64,000 nucleotides of DNA. It comes from CBDESM01 sp965205165 (GTDB lineage Bacteria > Chloroflexota > Dehalococcoidia > Bin125). Positions 50,413 through 59,287 of the stretch are shown piece by piece. The DNA is taken from positions 2,666,001-2,730,000 of the forward strand of contig OZ242037.1 of assembly GCA_965205165.1 (NCBI GenBank), read 5' to 3'. Numbering within the stretch: position 1 is the stretch's first letter; every line of letters starts with the position of its first letter. The notes below the pieces were generated by a model. The model was not told the origin of the DNA. It did not search any database and worked only from the letters and a program-made list of their open reading frames with translations. The translations under genes were made by a program, and so were the position numbers.

Positions 50413-51398
50413 CGACGTTCTCGCTGGTCACGGCCGGCATCACGTTCCTCGTCGCATTGGCGATCGGCCGCCCCGCGATCGGCTGGCTGCAGCAGCGGGA
50501 TCTGCGCAAGGCGATCTCGGACGAGGGGCCGGCCACGCATGGCAAGAAGGCCGGGACGCCGACGATGGGCGGGATCATCTTCATCGCGGCGATCGTCGTG
50601 ATGACGATCGTCGCGAACCTCGCGGCCGGGGATCGCTGGTCGATCCTGCTGCCGTTGGTCGGGATCATCGCGCTGGGGGTGCTGGGCTATTTCGACGATT
50701 CCGGCACGCTGCTGCACCGCGTCCAGGCGGGGCTGTCATGGCGGCTGAAGCTCGCGCTGCTTGCCGCGTTCTCGATCTGCGCGGGGCTGGTGCTGTACTT
50801 CGCGCTGGATGTCGAGAGCCTGAACGTGCCGTGGGCGGGGTCGTTCCAGCTCGGCCCGGGGTACGTCGCGGTGGCGGCGGTGACGGTCTTCGCGACGATC
50901 ATTTCGGTGGCGGTGAGCGACGGGCTGGACACGCTGGCGGGCGGCACGGGGGCGATCGCGCTGGCGGCGTTCGGGACGATCGCGATCGGGCAGGAGCAGG
51001 ATTTCCTGGTCCGCTTCGCGTTCACCGCGGTGGGGGCGCTGCTGGGCTTCCTCTGGTTCAACGCGCATCCGGCGCAGGTGTTCATGGGCGACACGGGCGC
51101 GTTGGCGCTGGGCGGGGCGCTGGCGATCGTGGCGCTGATGACCGGGCACTGGCTGCTGCTGCCGGTGATCGGGATCGTCTTCGTGGTCGAGGCGGCGTCC
51201 GACATCGTGCAGGTGGGCTGGTTCAAGTGGACGCGCCGACGGACGGGCGAGGGGCGGCGGGTGCTGCGGATGGCGCCGCTGCACAACCATTTCGAGCTGG
51301 CGGGCTGGAGCGAGCCGCAGATCGTCACGCGCTTCTGGCTGCTGGGCATCGCCGGCGCGATCGTCGGCGTCGCGCTCGCATTGCAGGTGCCGTCATGA
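50409..51398 (+). CDS. mraY: phospho-MurNAc-pentapeptide transferase MraY
   Basis: A 329-residue, ~10-helix membrane enzyme making lipid I. Seen: KAGTPTMGGIIFI, FDDSG, SDGLDTLAGGTGAIA, NAHPAQVFMGDTGALALGGA and MAPLHNHFELAGWSEPQIV. Two usually invariant spots differ: the family's DGLDGLA reads DGLDTLA and the PLHHHFE triad reads PLHNHFE. The fold and other residues are intact, so it is probably functional. Coupled to murF and murD by 4-nt overlaps. Confidence 0.95.
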   Translation: MTTFSLVTAGITFLVALAIGRPAIGWLQQRDLRKAISDEGPATHGKKAGTPTMGGIIFIAAIVVMTIVANLAAGDRWSILLPLVGIIALGVLGYFDDSGTLLHRVQAGLSWRLKLALLAAFSICAGLVLYFALDVESLNVPWAGSFQLGPGYVAVAAVTVFATIISVAVSDGLDTLAGGTGAIALAAFGTIAIGQEQDFLVRFAFTAVGALLGFLWFNAHPAQVFMGDTGALALGGALAIVALMTGHWLLLPVIGIVFVVEAASDIVQVGWFKWTRRRTGEGRRVLRMAPLHNHFELAGWSEPQIVTRFWLLGIAGAIVGVALALQVPS

Positions 51399-52780
51399 CG
51401 CTGCCGATTCCGCAGCCGGCGCCGGCGAGCTTCTCGGGCATGCGGGTGGCGCTGGCCGGTCTCGGCATCGAAGGGCGCGACGCGGCGCTGTTCCTGCAAG
51501 ACGAAGGGGCGGAGATCACCGCAGTGGACCGGCGCGGGGAGGCCGCGGCGTGGGCGGAGCTGGACGCGATCGGCGTGGCCGCGGAGACGGGCGCGGCCGA
51601 TGATCCCGGCCTCGCGCGGCGCGTCGACGCGATCGTGGCGAGCCAGGGCATCCCGCGGGACGCGCCGCTGCCGGCGGCTGCCGCCTGCGCCGGGGTGCCG
51701 ATCTACGGCCCGATGGGGATCTTCCTCGACCGATGCCCCGCCGGCGTGATCGGCGTATCGGGCAGCGCGGGCAAGTCGACCACGACCGCGCTGATCGGGC
51801 GGATGCTGGAGGCGGCCGGGCGCGAGCCGCTGATCGGCGGCAACATCGGCCGCGGGATGCTGCGCGATCTGCCGCGGCTGGGGGCAGGCGACGCCGTGGT
51901 GGCCGAGATCTCCCACACGCAGCTGCTGCGAGCGGCCCGCAGCCCGCAGCTGGCGGTGCTGCTCAACGTCACTCCGAACCATTTGGATCAGTTCAGCTGG
52001 AACGAGTACGTCGCGCTGAAGCGGCGCTTGATCGAGCACCAGCGGGACGGCGATGCGGCGGTGCTCCCGTTCGACGAGCCGGTCGCCGCCGCGATGTCGG
52101 GCTGCACCGCCGGGCAGGTGATCTGGAGCGGGATCGGCCGGCCGCCGGGCGGCGCGTCGGCGGCATTCGCTCTTGATGGGGCGGTGCGGTGGCGCGATTC
52201 GGGCGGCGAACATGAGATCGTCCGCACGGGCGAGATCCGCTTGCAGGGGGAGCACAACCTGCGCAACGCGCTGGCGGCGGCCGCGGCTGCGGCGATCTCC
52301 GGGGTCGAGCTGGAGACGATCGCCCGCGTGCTCCGCCGCTATGAGGGCTTGGCGCACCGGCTCGAGTTCGTCGACGAGGTCGGCGGCGTCCGCTACGTGA
52401 ACGACTCGATCGCGACCGCGCCCGAACGCGCGCTGGCGGGGCTGCGGGCGATCTCCGGGCCGGTCGTCCTGCTGCTCGGCGGGCGCGGGAAGAATCTCCC
52501 GTTCGACGATTTGGCGGCGGAGGCGGCGGCGCGGGCGGGCGAGATCAGCGCCGTCTACTTCGGCGAAGACGGGGCGGAATTCGCGTCCGAGTTCGGCTTG
52601 GAGGGGCCGATCGTGGACGACCTCGATGCGGCCGTCCGCACGGCCGCCGATCTCGCGGCACCGGGCGCGACGGTGCTGATGTCGCCGGCCGGCACCTCGT
52701 TCGACGCGTATCCGAACTTCGAGGCGCGCGGCGCGCACTTCCGCGCCGCGGTGCGGAGCCTGGCGGAGGCGGCGCGATGA
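51395..52780 (+). CDS. murD: UDP-MurNAc-L-Ala:D-Glu ligase MurD
   Basis: A 461-residue Mur ligase adding D-Glu. Seen: an N-terminal Rossmann part (RVALAGLGIEGRDAALFL), VASQGIPRD, P-loop GSAGKST (123-129), LNVTPNHLDQF, and the C-terminal VNDSIATAPERALAGL, where family members have NDSKATN. A 15-residue Pro/Ala extension precedes the domain. It overlaps mraY and ftsW by 4 nt each. Confidence 0.94.
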   Translation: MTLPIPQPAPASFSGMRVALAGLGIEGRDAALFLQDEGAEITAVDRRGEAAAWAELDAIGVAAETGAADDPGLARRVDAIVASQGIPRDAPLPAAAACAGVPIYGPMGIFLDRCPAGVIGVSGSAGKSTTTALIGRMLEAAGREPLIGGNIGRGMLRDLPRLGAGDAVVAEISHTQLLRAARSPQLAVLLNVTPNHLDQFSWNEYVALKRRLIEHQRDGDAAVLPFDEPVAAAMSGCTAGQVIWSGIGRPPGGASAAFALDGAVRWRDSGGEHEIVRTGEIRLQGEHNLRNALAAAAAAAISGVELETIARVLRRYEGLAHRLEFVDEVGGVRYVNDSIATAPERALAGLRAISGPVVLLLGGRGKNLPFDDLAAEAAARAGEISAVYFGEDGAEFASEFGLEGPIVDDLDAAVRTAADLAAPGATVLMSPAGTSFDAYPNFEARGAHFRAAVRSLAEAAR

Positions 52781-54033
52781 GCGTGAGCGCGGACGCCCCG
52801 GTCGGCACCAGCTACGTGGAGGAGCGCCCGCTGCCGCCGGGCAGCCCGGATTGGGTGCTGGTCGGCGCGGTGCTGGCGCTGACCGCGATCGGGCTGGTGT
52901 TCGTCTACTCGTCCTCGTTCGCGCTGAGCCTGCAGTTGTACGGCGATACGCGGTTCTTCATCACCCGCCAGTTGATCGGCGCGACGATCGGGCTGATCGC
53001 GTTCGCGGGGTTCGCCTACCTGGATTATCGCGTCTGGCGGCGGCTCGCACCGCTGCTGATGGCGGCCGCGCTGGCCGGCCTGGTGATCGTGGTGATCCCG
53101 GGCATCGGCTACGAGCAGAACGGGGCGCGTCGCTGGCTGCAGCTGCCGAACCTGCCGGCGCTCCAGCCGTCGGAGTTCGCCAAGCTGGCGATCATCATCT
53201 ACCTCGCCGCCTGGCTCGCGGCCAAGGGAGATCGGATCAAGAGGCTCTCGGTCGGGCTCGTGCCGTTCGGGATCATGATCTTCACGGTTGGCGCGCTGCT
53301 GATGCTGGAGCCGGACTTGGGCACGTTCGCGGCGATCGCGATCGTCGCGTCGATGATGTTCTTCCTGGCGGGCGCGAACTGGGCGCACATCGGCGTGCTG
53401 GCGGCGATGGGCGGCCTCGCCTTCGCCACGATCGTCTTCTTCTTCGGCTACGGCTACGACCGAGTGCGCGGCTTCTTCGATGCGGAGCAGCTCTCGCAGG
53501 ATGTTGGCTACCAGATCGTGAACCTGGTCAACACGCTCGGCAGCGGCGGGCTGACCGGCGTCGGGATCGGCGAGAGCCGGCAGAAGTTCTTCTACGTCCC
53601 CTCCGCGCACGCGGACGGGGTGTTCGCGATCATCGGAGAGGAGACCGGGCTGCTGGGCGCGCTGATGCTGCTGGGCCTGATGGCGATCCTGATCTACCGC
53701 GGCATCCGCACGGCGATGAACGCGCCGGACCGCTTCAGCTCGCTGCTCGCCTACGGCATCGTCTGCTGGTTCGTCGTCCAGGCCGCCCTCAACATCGCCG
53801 GCGTGACGCGGATGCTGGCGCTGACCGGCATTCCGCTGCCGTTCCTCTCGTTCGGCGGATCGGCCCTGATCTCGACGCTGGCGGGGGCCGGCATCCTGGT
53901 CGCGATCTCGCGCCGCAACCGCGTCGCCGCCGAGTTCGAGCACTCGGCCGATCCGCTTCGCGATTCGCCGCCGCCGCTGGAGCTGGAGGAGCCGCTGGAC
54001 GATCCGTACCCGGGCCGGAGGGAGCGGGGATGA
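52777..54033 (+). CDS. ftsW: septal glycosyltransferase/lipid II polymerase FtsW
   Basis: A 418-residue SEDS protein with about ten helices. Seen: LTAIGLVFVYSSSFALS, LQPSEFAKLAIIIYLAAWLA, VNLVNTLGSGGLTGVGIGESRQKFFYVPSAHADGVFAIIGEETGLLG, and GIPLPFLSFGGSALIS, the SEDS hallmarks including the catalytic-region Asp. Its acidic C-terminal tail (~45 residues) is cytoplasmic. It works with FtsI. Confidence 0.95.
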   Translation: MSVSADAPVGTSYVEERPLPPGSPDWVLVGAVLALTAIGLVFVYSSSFALSLQLYGDTRFFITRQLIGATIGLIAFAGFAYLDYRVWRRLAPLLMAAALAGLVIVVIPGIGYEQNGARRWLQLPNLPALQPSEFAKLAIIIYLAAWLAAKGDRIKRLSVGLVPFGIMIFTVGALLMLEPDLGTFAAIAIVASMMFFLAGANWAHIGVLAAMGGLAFATIVFFFGYGYDRVRGFFDAEQLSQDVGYQIVNLVNTLGSGGLTGVGIGESRQKFFYVPSAHADGVFAIIGEETGLLGALMLLGLMAILIYRGIRTAMNAPDRFSSLLAYGIVCWFVVQAALNIAGVTRMLALTGIPLPFLSFGGSALISTLAGAGILVAISRRNRVAAEFEHSADPLRDSPPPLELEEPLDDPYPGRRERG

Positions 54034-55121
54034 TGCGCGTGCTGCTGGCCGGGGGCGGGAGCGGCGGCCATGTCTTCCCGGCGTTCTCGGTCGCCTCGGC
54101 GCTCGAGGCGCTGGCGGCGGAGGGCGTCGAGTTCAAGTTCGCCGGTACGGCCGACGGGCTCGAATCCGAACTGAGCGCGGCCCAGAACATGCCGTTCGCC
54201 GCGATCTCGGCGCGGCCACTGCGCGGGCGGAACCCGCTCTCGCAGCTGATTTCGCTGGCCCACGCGGTGCTGGGCGTGCTCGACGCACTGCTGCTGCTGC
54301 TGCGCTTCCGGCCGCACGTCGTGTTCGTCACCGGCGGCTACGTCAGCGCGCCGGTCGGCGTCGCCGCCTGGATTGCCCGCCGCCCGATCGTGCTCTTCCA
54401 GCCGGACATCGAACCCGGCTGGACCCAGCGGTTGCTGGGGCCGCTGGCGACGCGGGTTTGCACGACGCATCCCGATTCGGCGGACCGCTACGGCGGCCGT
54501 GCCGTCGTGACCGGCTACCCGGTGCGGGCGATCTTCAAGGACCTCGATCAGCCGCTGGCGCGCGCGCGGCTGCAGCTCAACGGCGGCCCGGCCGTGCTGG
54601 TCACGGGCGCGGTGCGGGGCGCGCGGCGGATCAACGACTGCATCGCGGCCCGGCTCGGCGAGTGGCTGGAGGCGGCGCAGCTGGTCCATGTCTGCGGGCG
54701 CGAGGACCATCCCCGCCTCGCGGCGATGCGGGAGCAGCTGCCCCCGGCGCTGCAGAGCCGCTACCGCCTCTACCCGTTCCTCGGCGAGGAGATGCCGACC
54801 GCGATGGCCGCGTGCGACATCGCCGTCTCCCGCGCCGGCGCGTCCACGCTGGGCGAGCTGCCGGCCGCGGCGCTGCCCGCGGTGCTGGTGCCGCTGCCCG
54901 AGGCCGGCGGGCACCAGCGCGTCAACGCGCGCATCCTCGCCGACCGCGGCGCGGCGGTGATCGTCGAGAACGACGACGTCGAAACCGAACTGTTCGACGC
55001 GGTGACCGGCCTGCTGGGCGAGCGCGGACGGCTCGCGGAGATGCGAGCCCGCTGCGTCGAGCTGCGCGACGAGGACGGCGCATCCGCCATCGCGCGGCAG
55101 CTGCTGGAGGCCCGCAAGTGA
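54030..55121 (+). CDS. murG: UDP-GlcNAc transferase MurG
   Basis: A 363-residue GT28 enzyme making lipid II at the membrane face. Seen: VLLAGGGSGGHVFPAFSVASAL (G loop 1), VVFVTGGYVSAPVGVAAWIARRPIVLFQPDIEPGWTQR, and the C-terminal SRAGASTLGELPAAALPAVLVPLPEAGGHQRVNARIL. One glycine-rich segment normally reading GGSQG appears as TGAVRGARRIN, an unusual variant. Two adjacent ATGs (54030, 54033) follow GGAGGGAGCGGGG. Confidence 0.92.
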   Translation: MMRVLLAGGGSGGHVFPAFSVASALEALAAEGVEFKFAGTADGLESELSAAQNMPFAAISARPLRGRNPLSQLISLAHAVLGVLDALLLLLRFRPHVVFVTGGYVSAPVGVAAWIARRPIVLFQPDIEPGWTQRLLGPLATRVCTTHPDSADRYGGRAVVTGYPVRAIFKDLDQPLARARLQLNGGPAVLVTGAVRGARRINDCIAARLGEWLEAAQLVHVCGREDHPRLAAMREQLPPALQSRYRLYPFLGEEMPTAMAACDIAVSRAGASTLGELPAAALPAVLVPLPEAGGHQRVNARILADRGAAVIVENDDVETELFDAVTGLLGERGRLAEMRARCVELRDEDGASAIARQLLEARK

Positions 55122-56500
55122 GCGCGACCCATTTCGTCGGCATCGGCGGCATCCACATGAGCGCGCTCGCGCACATCCTGCTCGACGACGGCGAGCGCGT
55201 CTCCGGCTGCGACCGCGCAGATTCGGGCCTGATCGAAGACCTGCGGCGGCGCGGCGCGGAGATCACGATCGGGCACGATCCGGCGCATGCCGCCGCAGCG
55301 GACCGCGTCGTCCGCACCGTCGCCGTGCCGGAAGACCATCCCGAGATCGCCGCCGCCCGCTCGGCCGGGCTGCCGGTGTTGACGCGGGCCGAGCTGCTGG
55401 CCGGGATCGCGCGCGGCAGGCGGGTGATCGCGGTGTCCGGCTCGCACGGCAAGTCGACGACCACCGCGATGCTGGCCGCGGCGATGCGCGCCGGCGGCCG
55501 CGACGCGGGCTACGTGCTCGGCGGCGAGACCGCCGGAATCTCGCCGCATGCGCGGCGCGGCACGGACGAGTGGCTGGTGCTGGAGGCGGACGAATACGGC
55601 CGCGCATTCCACCACTACGAGCCGCAGGTCGCGGTGATCACCAACATCGAGCCGGACCATCTCGACTACTACGGCGATTTCGAGGCGCTGCTCGACGCCT
55701 TCGAGCGCTACGCGCTGACCTTGCAGCCGGGCGGAACGCTCGTCTTCGATGCATCGAGCGTCCACGGCCGCCGGGTCGCCGCCCGCGTCGCGGCGGTGCG
55801 CGACGACATCCGCTTGGCGCGGACGGGGCTGGCAGGGGACGGCGAGGAGCGCGATTGGGAGGCCGAGATAGTCTCCAGCGCCGACCACCGCACAGCGTTC
55901 GCGGTCTCGGGACCCGCGGTGCAGCTCTGCGGTTCGCTGCGCGTGCCGGGCGAGTTCAACGTGCGCAACGCCGTGCTCGCCTTGGCTTCGGCGCACGCCG
56001 CGGGGTTCGACCTCGGCGATGCGGTCAAGGGCGTCGCCGCGTTCGAGGGGGTGCGCCGGCGGTTCCAACTGCTCGGCGAGGCTGCGGGCGTACTGGTGAT
56101 CGACGACTACGCGCACCATCCGACCGAGGTGTCGGCGACCATCGCCGCGGCGCGCGGCCGGTTCCCCGGCCGCCGCCTGATCCTCGCCTTCCAGCCGCAC
56201 ACGTATTCGCGCACCCGGTACCTGCTCGACCAGTTCCGCGGCTGCTTCGCTGGGGCGGACCGCCTGCTGATCGCCGACACCTACGCCGCGCGCGAGGAGC
56301 CCGATCAAGGGCTTGATGCGGCGGCGCTGGCCGCGGCCGTCGGGGTGCCGCCAGCGGAGCACGGCGGATCGGTCGCGGAAACGGCGGAGCGGACGGCGGA
56401 GGCAGCGCAGCCGGGCGACATCGTGATCACGATGGGCGCGGGCGACATCGAGGCGGCAGGCCCGCTGATCCTCGCCCGCCTGCGCGGGGCGCGATCATGA
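55118..56500 (+). CDS. murC: UDP-MurNAc:L-Ala ligase MurC
   Basis: A 460-residue Mur ligase. Seen: FVGIGGIHMSALAHILL (MurC form of the Rossmann start), P-loop GSHGKST (108-114), LEADEYGRAFHHYEPQVAVITNIEPDHLDYYG, and IDDYAHHPTEVSATIAAAR with FQPHTYSRTRYLLDQF. GTG start overlapping murG; overlaps murB by 4 nt. Confidence 0.95.
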   Translation: MSATHFVGIGGIHMSALAHILLDDGERVSGCDRADSGLIEDLRRRGAEITIGHDPAHAAAADRVVRTVAVPEDHPEIAAARSAGLPVLTRAELLAGIARGRRVIAVSGSHGKSTTTAMLAAAMRAGGRDAGYVLGGETAGISPHARRGTDEWLVLEADEYGRAFHHYEPQVAVITNIEPDHLDYYGDFEALLDAFERYALTLQPGGTLVFDASSVHGRRVAARVAAVRDDIRLARTGLAGDGEERDWEAEIVSSADHRTAFAVSGPAVQLCGSLRVPGEFNVRNAVLALASAHAAGFDLGDAVKGVAAFEGVRRRFQLLGEAAGVLVIDDYAHHPTEVSATIAAARGRFPGRRLILAFQPHTYSRTRYLLDQFRGCFAGADRLLIADTYAAREEPDQGLDAAALAAAVGVPPAEHGGSVAETAERTAEAAQPGDIVITMGAGDIEAAGPLILARLRGARS

Positions 56501-57435
56501 GCGCGGCTTGGGAACGGGCCGCCGCGCGCTTGGGCGCAATCGCCGGCGAGCCGATGTCGCGCCATACGACGGTGCGGATCGGCGGCCCCGCCGATTGGTA
56601 CCTGGAGGCGGAGTCCGCCGCCCATCTCAGCCAGTCCCTCGCTGCTGTCCGCGAGGAGGGGCTGCCGCTGCTCGCGCTGGGGCGGGGTTCGAACCTGCTC
56701 GTCGGCGATGCGGGAATCCGCGGTCTGGTCGCGCGATTGCCCGACGCCGTGGGCGAGCCGCGCAAGATCGGCGACCGCGTCGACGTTGAAGCCGACGCCG
56801 GCGCGCCGATCTTCGTGTTGGCCCGCCAGCTCGCCTCGCGCGGCATCCGCGGGCTGGAGTGGGCCGAAGGCATCCCCGGCACGCTGGGCGGGGCGGCGGT
56901 GAACAACGCCGGCGCCTACGGCGGCTGCTTCGCCGACGTCGCCGGCTGGGTTGAGGTGATCCGCCCCGACGGCCGTTCGGAGCGGATCGATGCAGCCGAC
57001 TTGGATTTCGGCTACCGGCGCAGCGCGTTCACCGACGGCGGCCTCGCCGGCGCGGTGATCACGCGCGTTTCGCTGCACCTCAGCGCGGGCGACGCCGGCG
57101 AAGCCCTGGCCCGCACGGCGGAAGTCCAGCGCCACCGGCGCGAGACGAAACCGACGGGCGCGAGCCTCGGCTCGACCTTCCGCAACCTCCGCGGCGGCCC
57201 GGACCTGCGCTGCACGGAGCGCGCCTGGCATCTGATCGACCGGGCTGGCCTGCGCGGCGAACAGATCGGAGCGGCGCAGATTTCAGAGCAGCATCCGAAC
57301 TACTTCATCAACACGGGCGGCGCGACGGCACGCGACTACGCGGCGCTGATCCGGCTCGCCCAAGAGCACGTGCTGGAGCGGTTCGGGGTGCAGCTCGATC
57401 CGGAGATCAAGTTCGCTGGGGAGGGATTCGCATGA
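56497..57435 (+). CDS. murB: UDP-MurNAc dehydrogenase MurB
   Basis: A 312-residue FAD enzyme. Seen: HTTVRIGGPADWYLEAES, LLALGRGSNLLVGDAGIRGLV, GIPGTLGGAAVNNAGAYGG, ASLGSTFRN (catalytic Ser) and ISEQHPNYFINTGGATARDY (catalytic Glu). It reduces the enolpyruvyl group to give UDP-MurNAc. Coupled to murC and ddl. Confidence 0.95.
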   Translation: MSAAWERAAARLGAIAGEPMSRHTTVRIGGPADWYLEAESAAHLSQSLAAVREEGLPLLALGRGSNLLVGDAGIRGLVARLPDAVGEPRKIGDRVDVEADAGAPIFVLARQLASRGIRGLEWAEGIPGTLGGAAVNNAGAYGGCFADVAGWVEVIRPDGRSERIDAADLDFGYRRSAFTDGGLAGAVITRVSLHLSAGDAGEALARTAEVQRHRRETKPTGASLGSTFRNLRGGPDLRCTERAWHLIDRAGLRGEQIGAAQISEQHPNYFINTGGATARDYAALIRLAQEHVLERFGVQLDPEIKFAGEGFA

Positions 57436-58511
57436 CCGAACGGCTGCAGTTGGGGATCATCTTCGGGGGCGCGTCGGTCGAGCACGTGATCTCGCTGCGT
57501 TCGGCGCGCAACATCTACGACGCCGTCGACCGGGAGCGGTTCGAGCCGCGGCTCTTCGGGATCACCCGCGAGGGCCGCTGGCTGACGCCGGAGGTCTCGC
57601 AGGCCGCCTTCCGCTCCGCGATGCAGCATTCGGAAACGCCGATCACCTGCCCCGCGCGGGCCGGACGCTCGCCGATCCCGCTCGAAACGCTCGACGCGCT
57701 CGCCCGATGCGACGCCGTCTTCCCCGCCGTGCACGGAGCGAACGGCGAGGACGGCACCCTGCAAGGGCTGCTGGAGCTGATGGGACTGCCGTACGTCGGC
57801 CCGGGCACCACGGCCTCGGCGCTGGCGATGGACAAGGCGGCCGCGAAGGCCGTCTTCGCCGCGGCCGGAGTGCCGGTCGCGCCCGCCGCCGTGCTGTCGC
57901 GCGCGGACTGGATCGCCGACCGCGCGGGAACCATCCGCGCCGCCGCTGAGATCGCGCCGCCCGCGTTCGTCAAGCCCGCCAACGGCGGCAGCAGCATCGG
58001 GGTGACGCGCGTCGCCGATCGCGAACAGCTCGACGACGCCTTGGAGGCCGCTTTCCGCCTCGATCGGACGGCGCTGGTCGAGACGGCGATGCCGGAGGCG
58101 CGCGAGATCGAGTGCGCGGTGCTCGGCAACGACGAGCTGCGCGTCAGCGCGCCGGGCGAGATCGTCTCCCGCCGCGAGTTCTACGACTACGAGGCCAAGT
58201 ACTCCGACCCCGCGACCGAGCTGATCATCCCAGCCCAGCTCGACGAGGCGACCGCCGCCCGCGTGCGCGAGCTTTCCGCGGCCGCCTGCCGCGCCGTCGG
58301 TGCGCGCGGGATGTCCCGCGCCGACTTCCTGCTCGGGCTGGACGGGCGGCTCTGGCTGGGCGAGCTCAACACGATCCCCGGCTTCACCGGCAGCAGCATG
58401 TACCCGCTGCTGTGGGCGCATGAGGGGCTGGAGCTGCCCGAACTGATCACCGAGCTGGCGCGGCTCGCGCTCGAGGACGCCGGCCGCGGCGCGGGAGCCG
58501 CAACGTGCTGA
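57432..58511 (+). CDS. ddl: D-alanine--D-alanine ligase
   Basis: A 359-residue ATP-grasp ligase. Seen: LGIIFGGASVEHVISLRSARNI, VFPAVHGANGEDGTLQGLLELMGLPYVGPG, AFVKPANGGSSIGVTRV, and GELNTIPGFTGSSMYPLLW. Conserved residues for D-Ala-D-Ala formation are in place; nothing suggests D-lactate specificity, though that would need modelling. It overlaps ftsQ by 7 nt. Confidence 0.94.
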   Translation: MTERLQLGIIFGGASVEHVISLRSARNIYDAVDRERFEPRLFGITREGRWLTPEVSQAAFRSAMQHSETPITCPARAGRSPIPLETLDALARCDAVFPAVHGANGEDGTLQGLLELMGLPYVGPGTTASALAMDKAAAKAVFAAAGVPVAPAAVLSRADWIADRAGTIRAAAEIAPPAFVKPANGGSSIGVTRVADREQLDDALEAAFRLDRTALVETAMPEAREIECAVLGNDELRVSAPGEIVSRREFYDYEAKYSDPATELIIPAQLDEATAARVRELSAAACRAVGARGMSRADFLLGLDGRLWLGELNTIPGFTGSSMYPLLWAHEGLELPELITELARLALEDAGRGAGAATC

Positions 58512-59287
58512 CGCTGCCGCGGATCGCCGCCGTCTTCGTGCTCGCGACGATCGCCGTGCTCGCCGTCGTGCTGGCCAACTCTTCGTTCCTGGACGTCAAA
58601 ACCGTCCATGTCGAGGGCGCGGAACGGCTGAAGCCGGCCGCCGTGGCGCAGCTCTCCGGGCTGCGCGGAGAGAACATGCTGACGCTCGATCTGGCGGCTG
58701 CGGAGCGGCGGATCGAGGAGATCGAGGCGGTGAAATCGGCCAGCGCAAGCCGCAATTGGTTTAATTCCGTAAAACTTGTCATAGTGGAGCGACGGCCCGC
58801 GGGCCGGTGGCGGTCGGGCGACACCGTGCACCCAATTGATGACGAAGGCGTCGTCCTCGAGGGCGCTGCGCCGGATGCCGACGGCCCGATCGTGACGCAG
58901 GTGTCGGACCTGCCGCTGATGCGCCCGGGCGCCCGCGTCGACATGTCCGCGATCAGGCTGGCCGAAGCGCTTGACGCGCGCGGTGCGCCGCCGCTCGAGT
59001 ACGGCGCCGCGCCGCGCATCCTCCGTTACGAGTGGCACTTCGAGACGGGACTCACCGTCGTGACCGAGCACGGCCGCATCGTGTTCGGCTCCATCGACGG
59101 GCTCGAATTCAAGTACGACGTGTGGGCGGGGCTGGAACTGGAGGCTGCGCGGCGGGGCGAGCCGCTCCTGCTGGCGGACCTCCGCTACGGCGTTCGCCCG
59201 CGCGTCGAGATCGGACACGACATCGGCCGCGGTACGCGTTGGGCGGGCGCGGCGCAAGCGGGACAGTGGAGAACCGATGCCGACTAA
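58505..59287 (+). CDS. ftsQ: cell division protein FtsQ
   Basis: A 260-residue bitopic protein: an N-terminal membrane helix (IAAVFVLATIAVLAVVLA), a POTRA domain (FLDVKTVHVEGAERLKPAAVAQLSGLRGENMLTLDLAAAERRIEEIEAVKSAS) and a beta domain. GTG start in the ddl end; its stop lies 11 nt inside ftsA. It links divisome subcomplexes. Confidence 0.88.
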   Translation: MLTLPRIAAVFVLATIAVLAVVLANSSFLDVKTVHVEGAERLKPAAVAQLSGLRGENMLTLDLAAAERRIEEIEAVKSASASRNWFNSVKLVIVERRPAGRWRSGDTVHPIDDEGVVLEGAAPDADGPIVTQVSDLPLMRPGARVDMSAIRLAEALDARGAPPLEYGAAPRILRYEWHFETGLTVVTEHGRIVFGSIDGLEFKYDVWAGLELEAARRGEPLLLADLRYGVRPRVEIGHDIGRGTRWAGAAQAGQWRTDAD

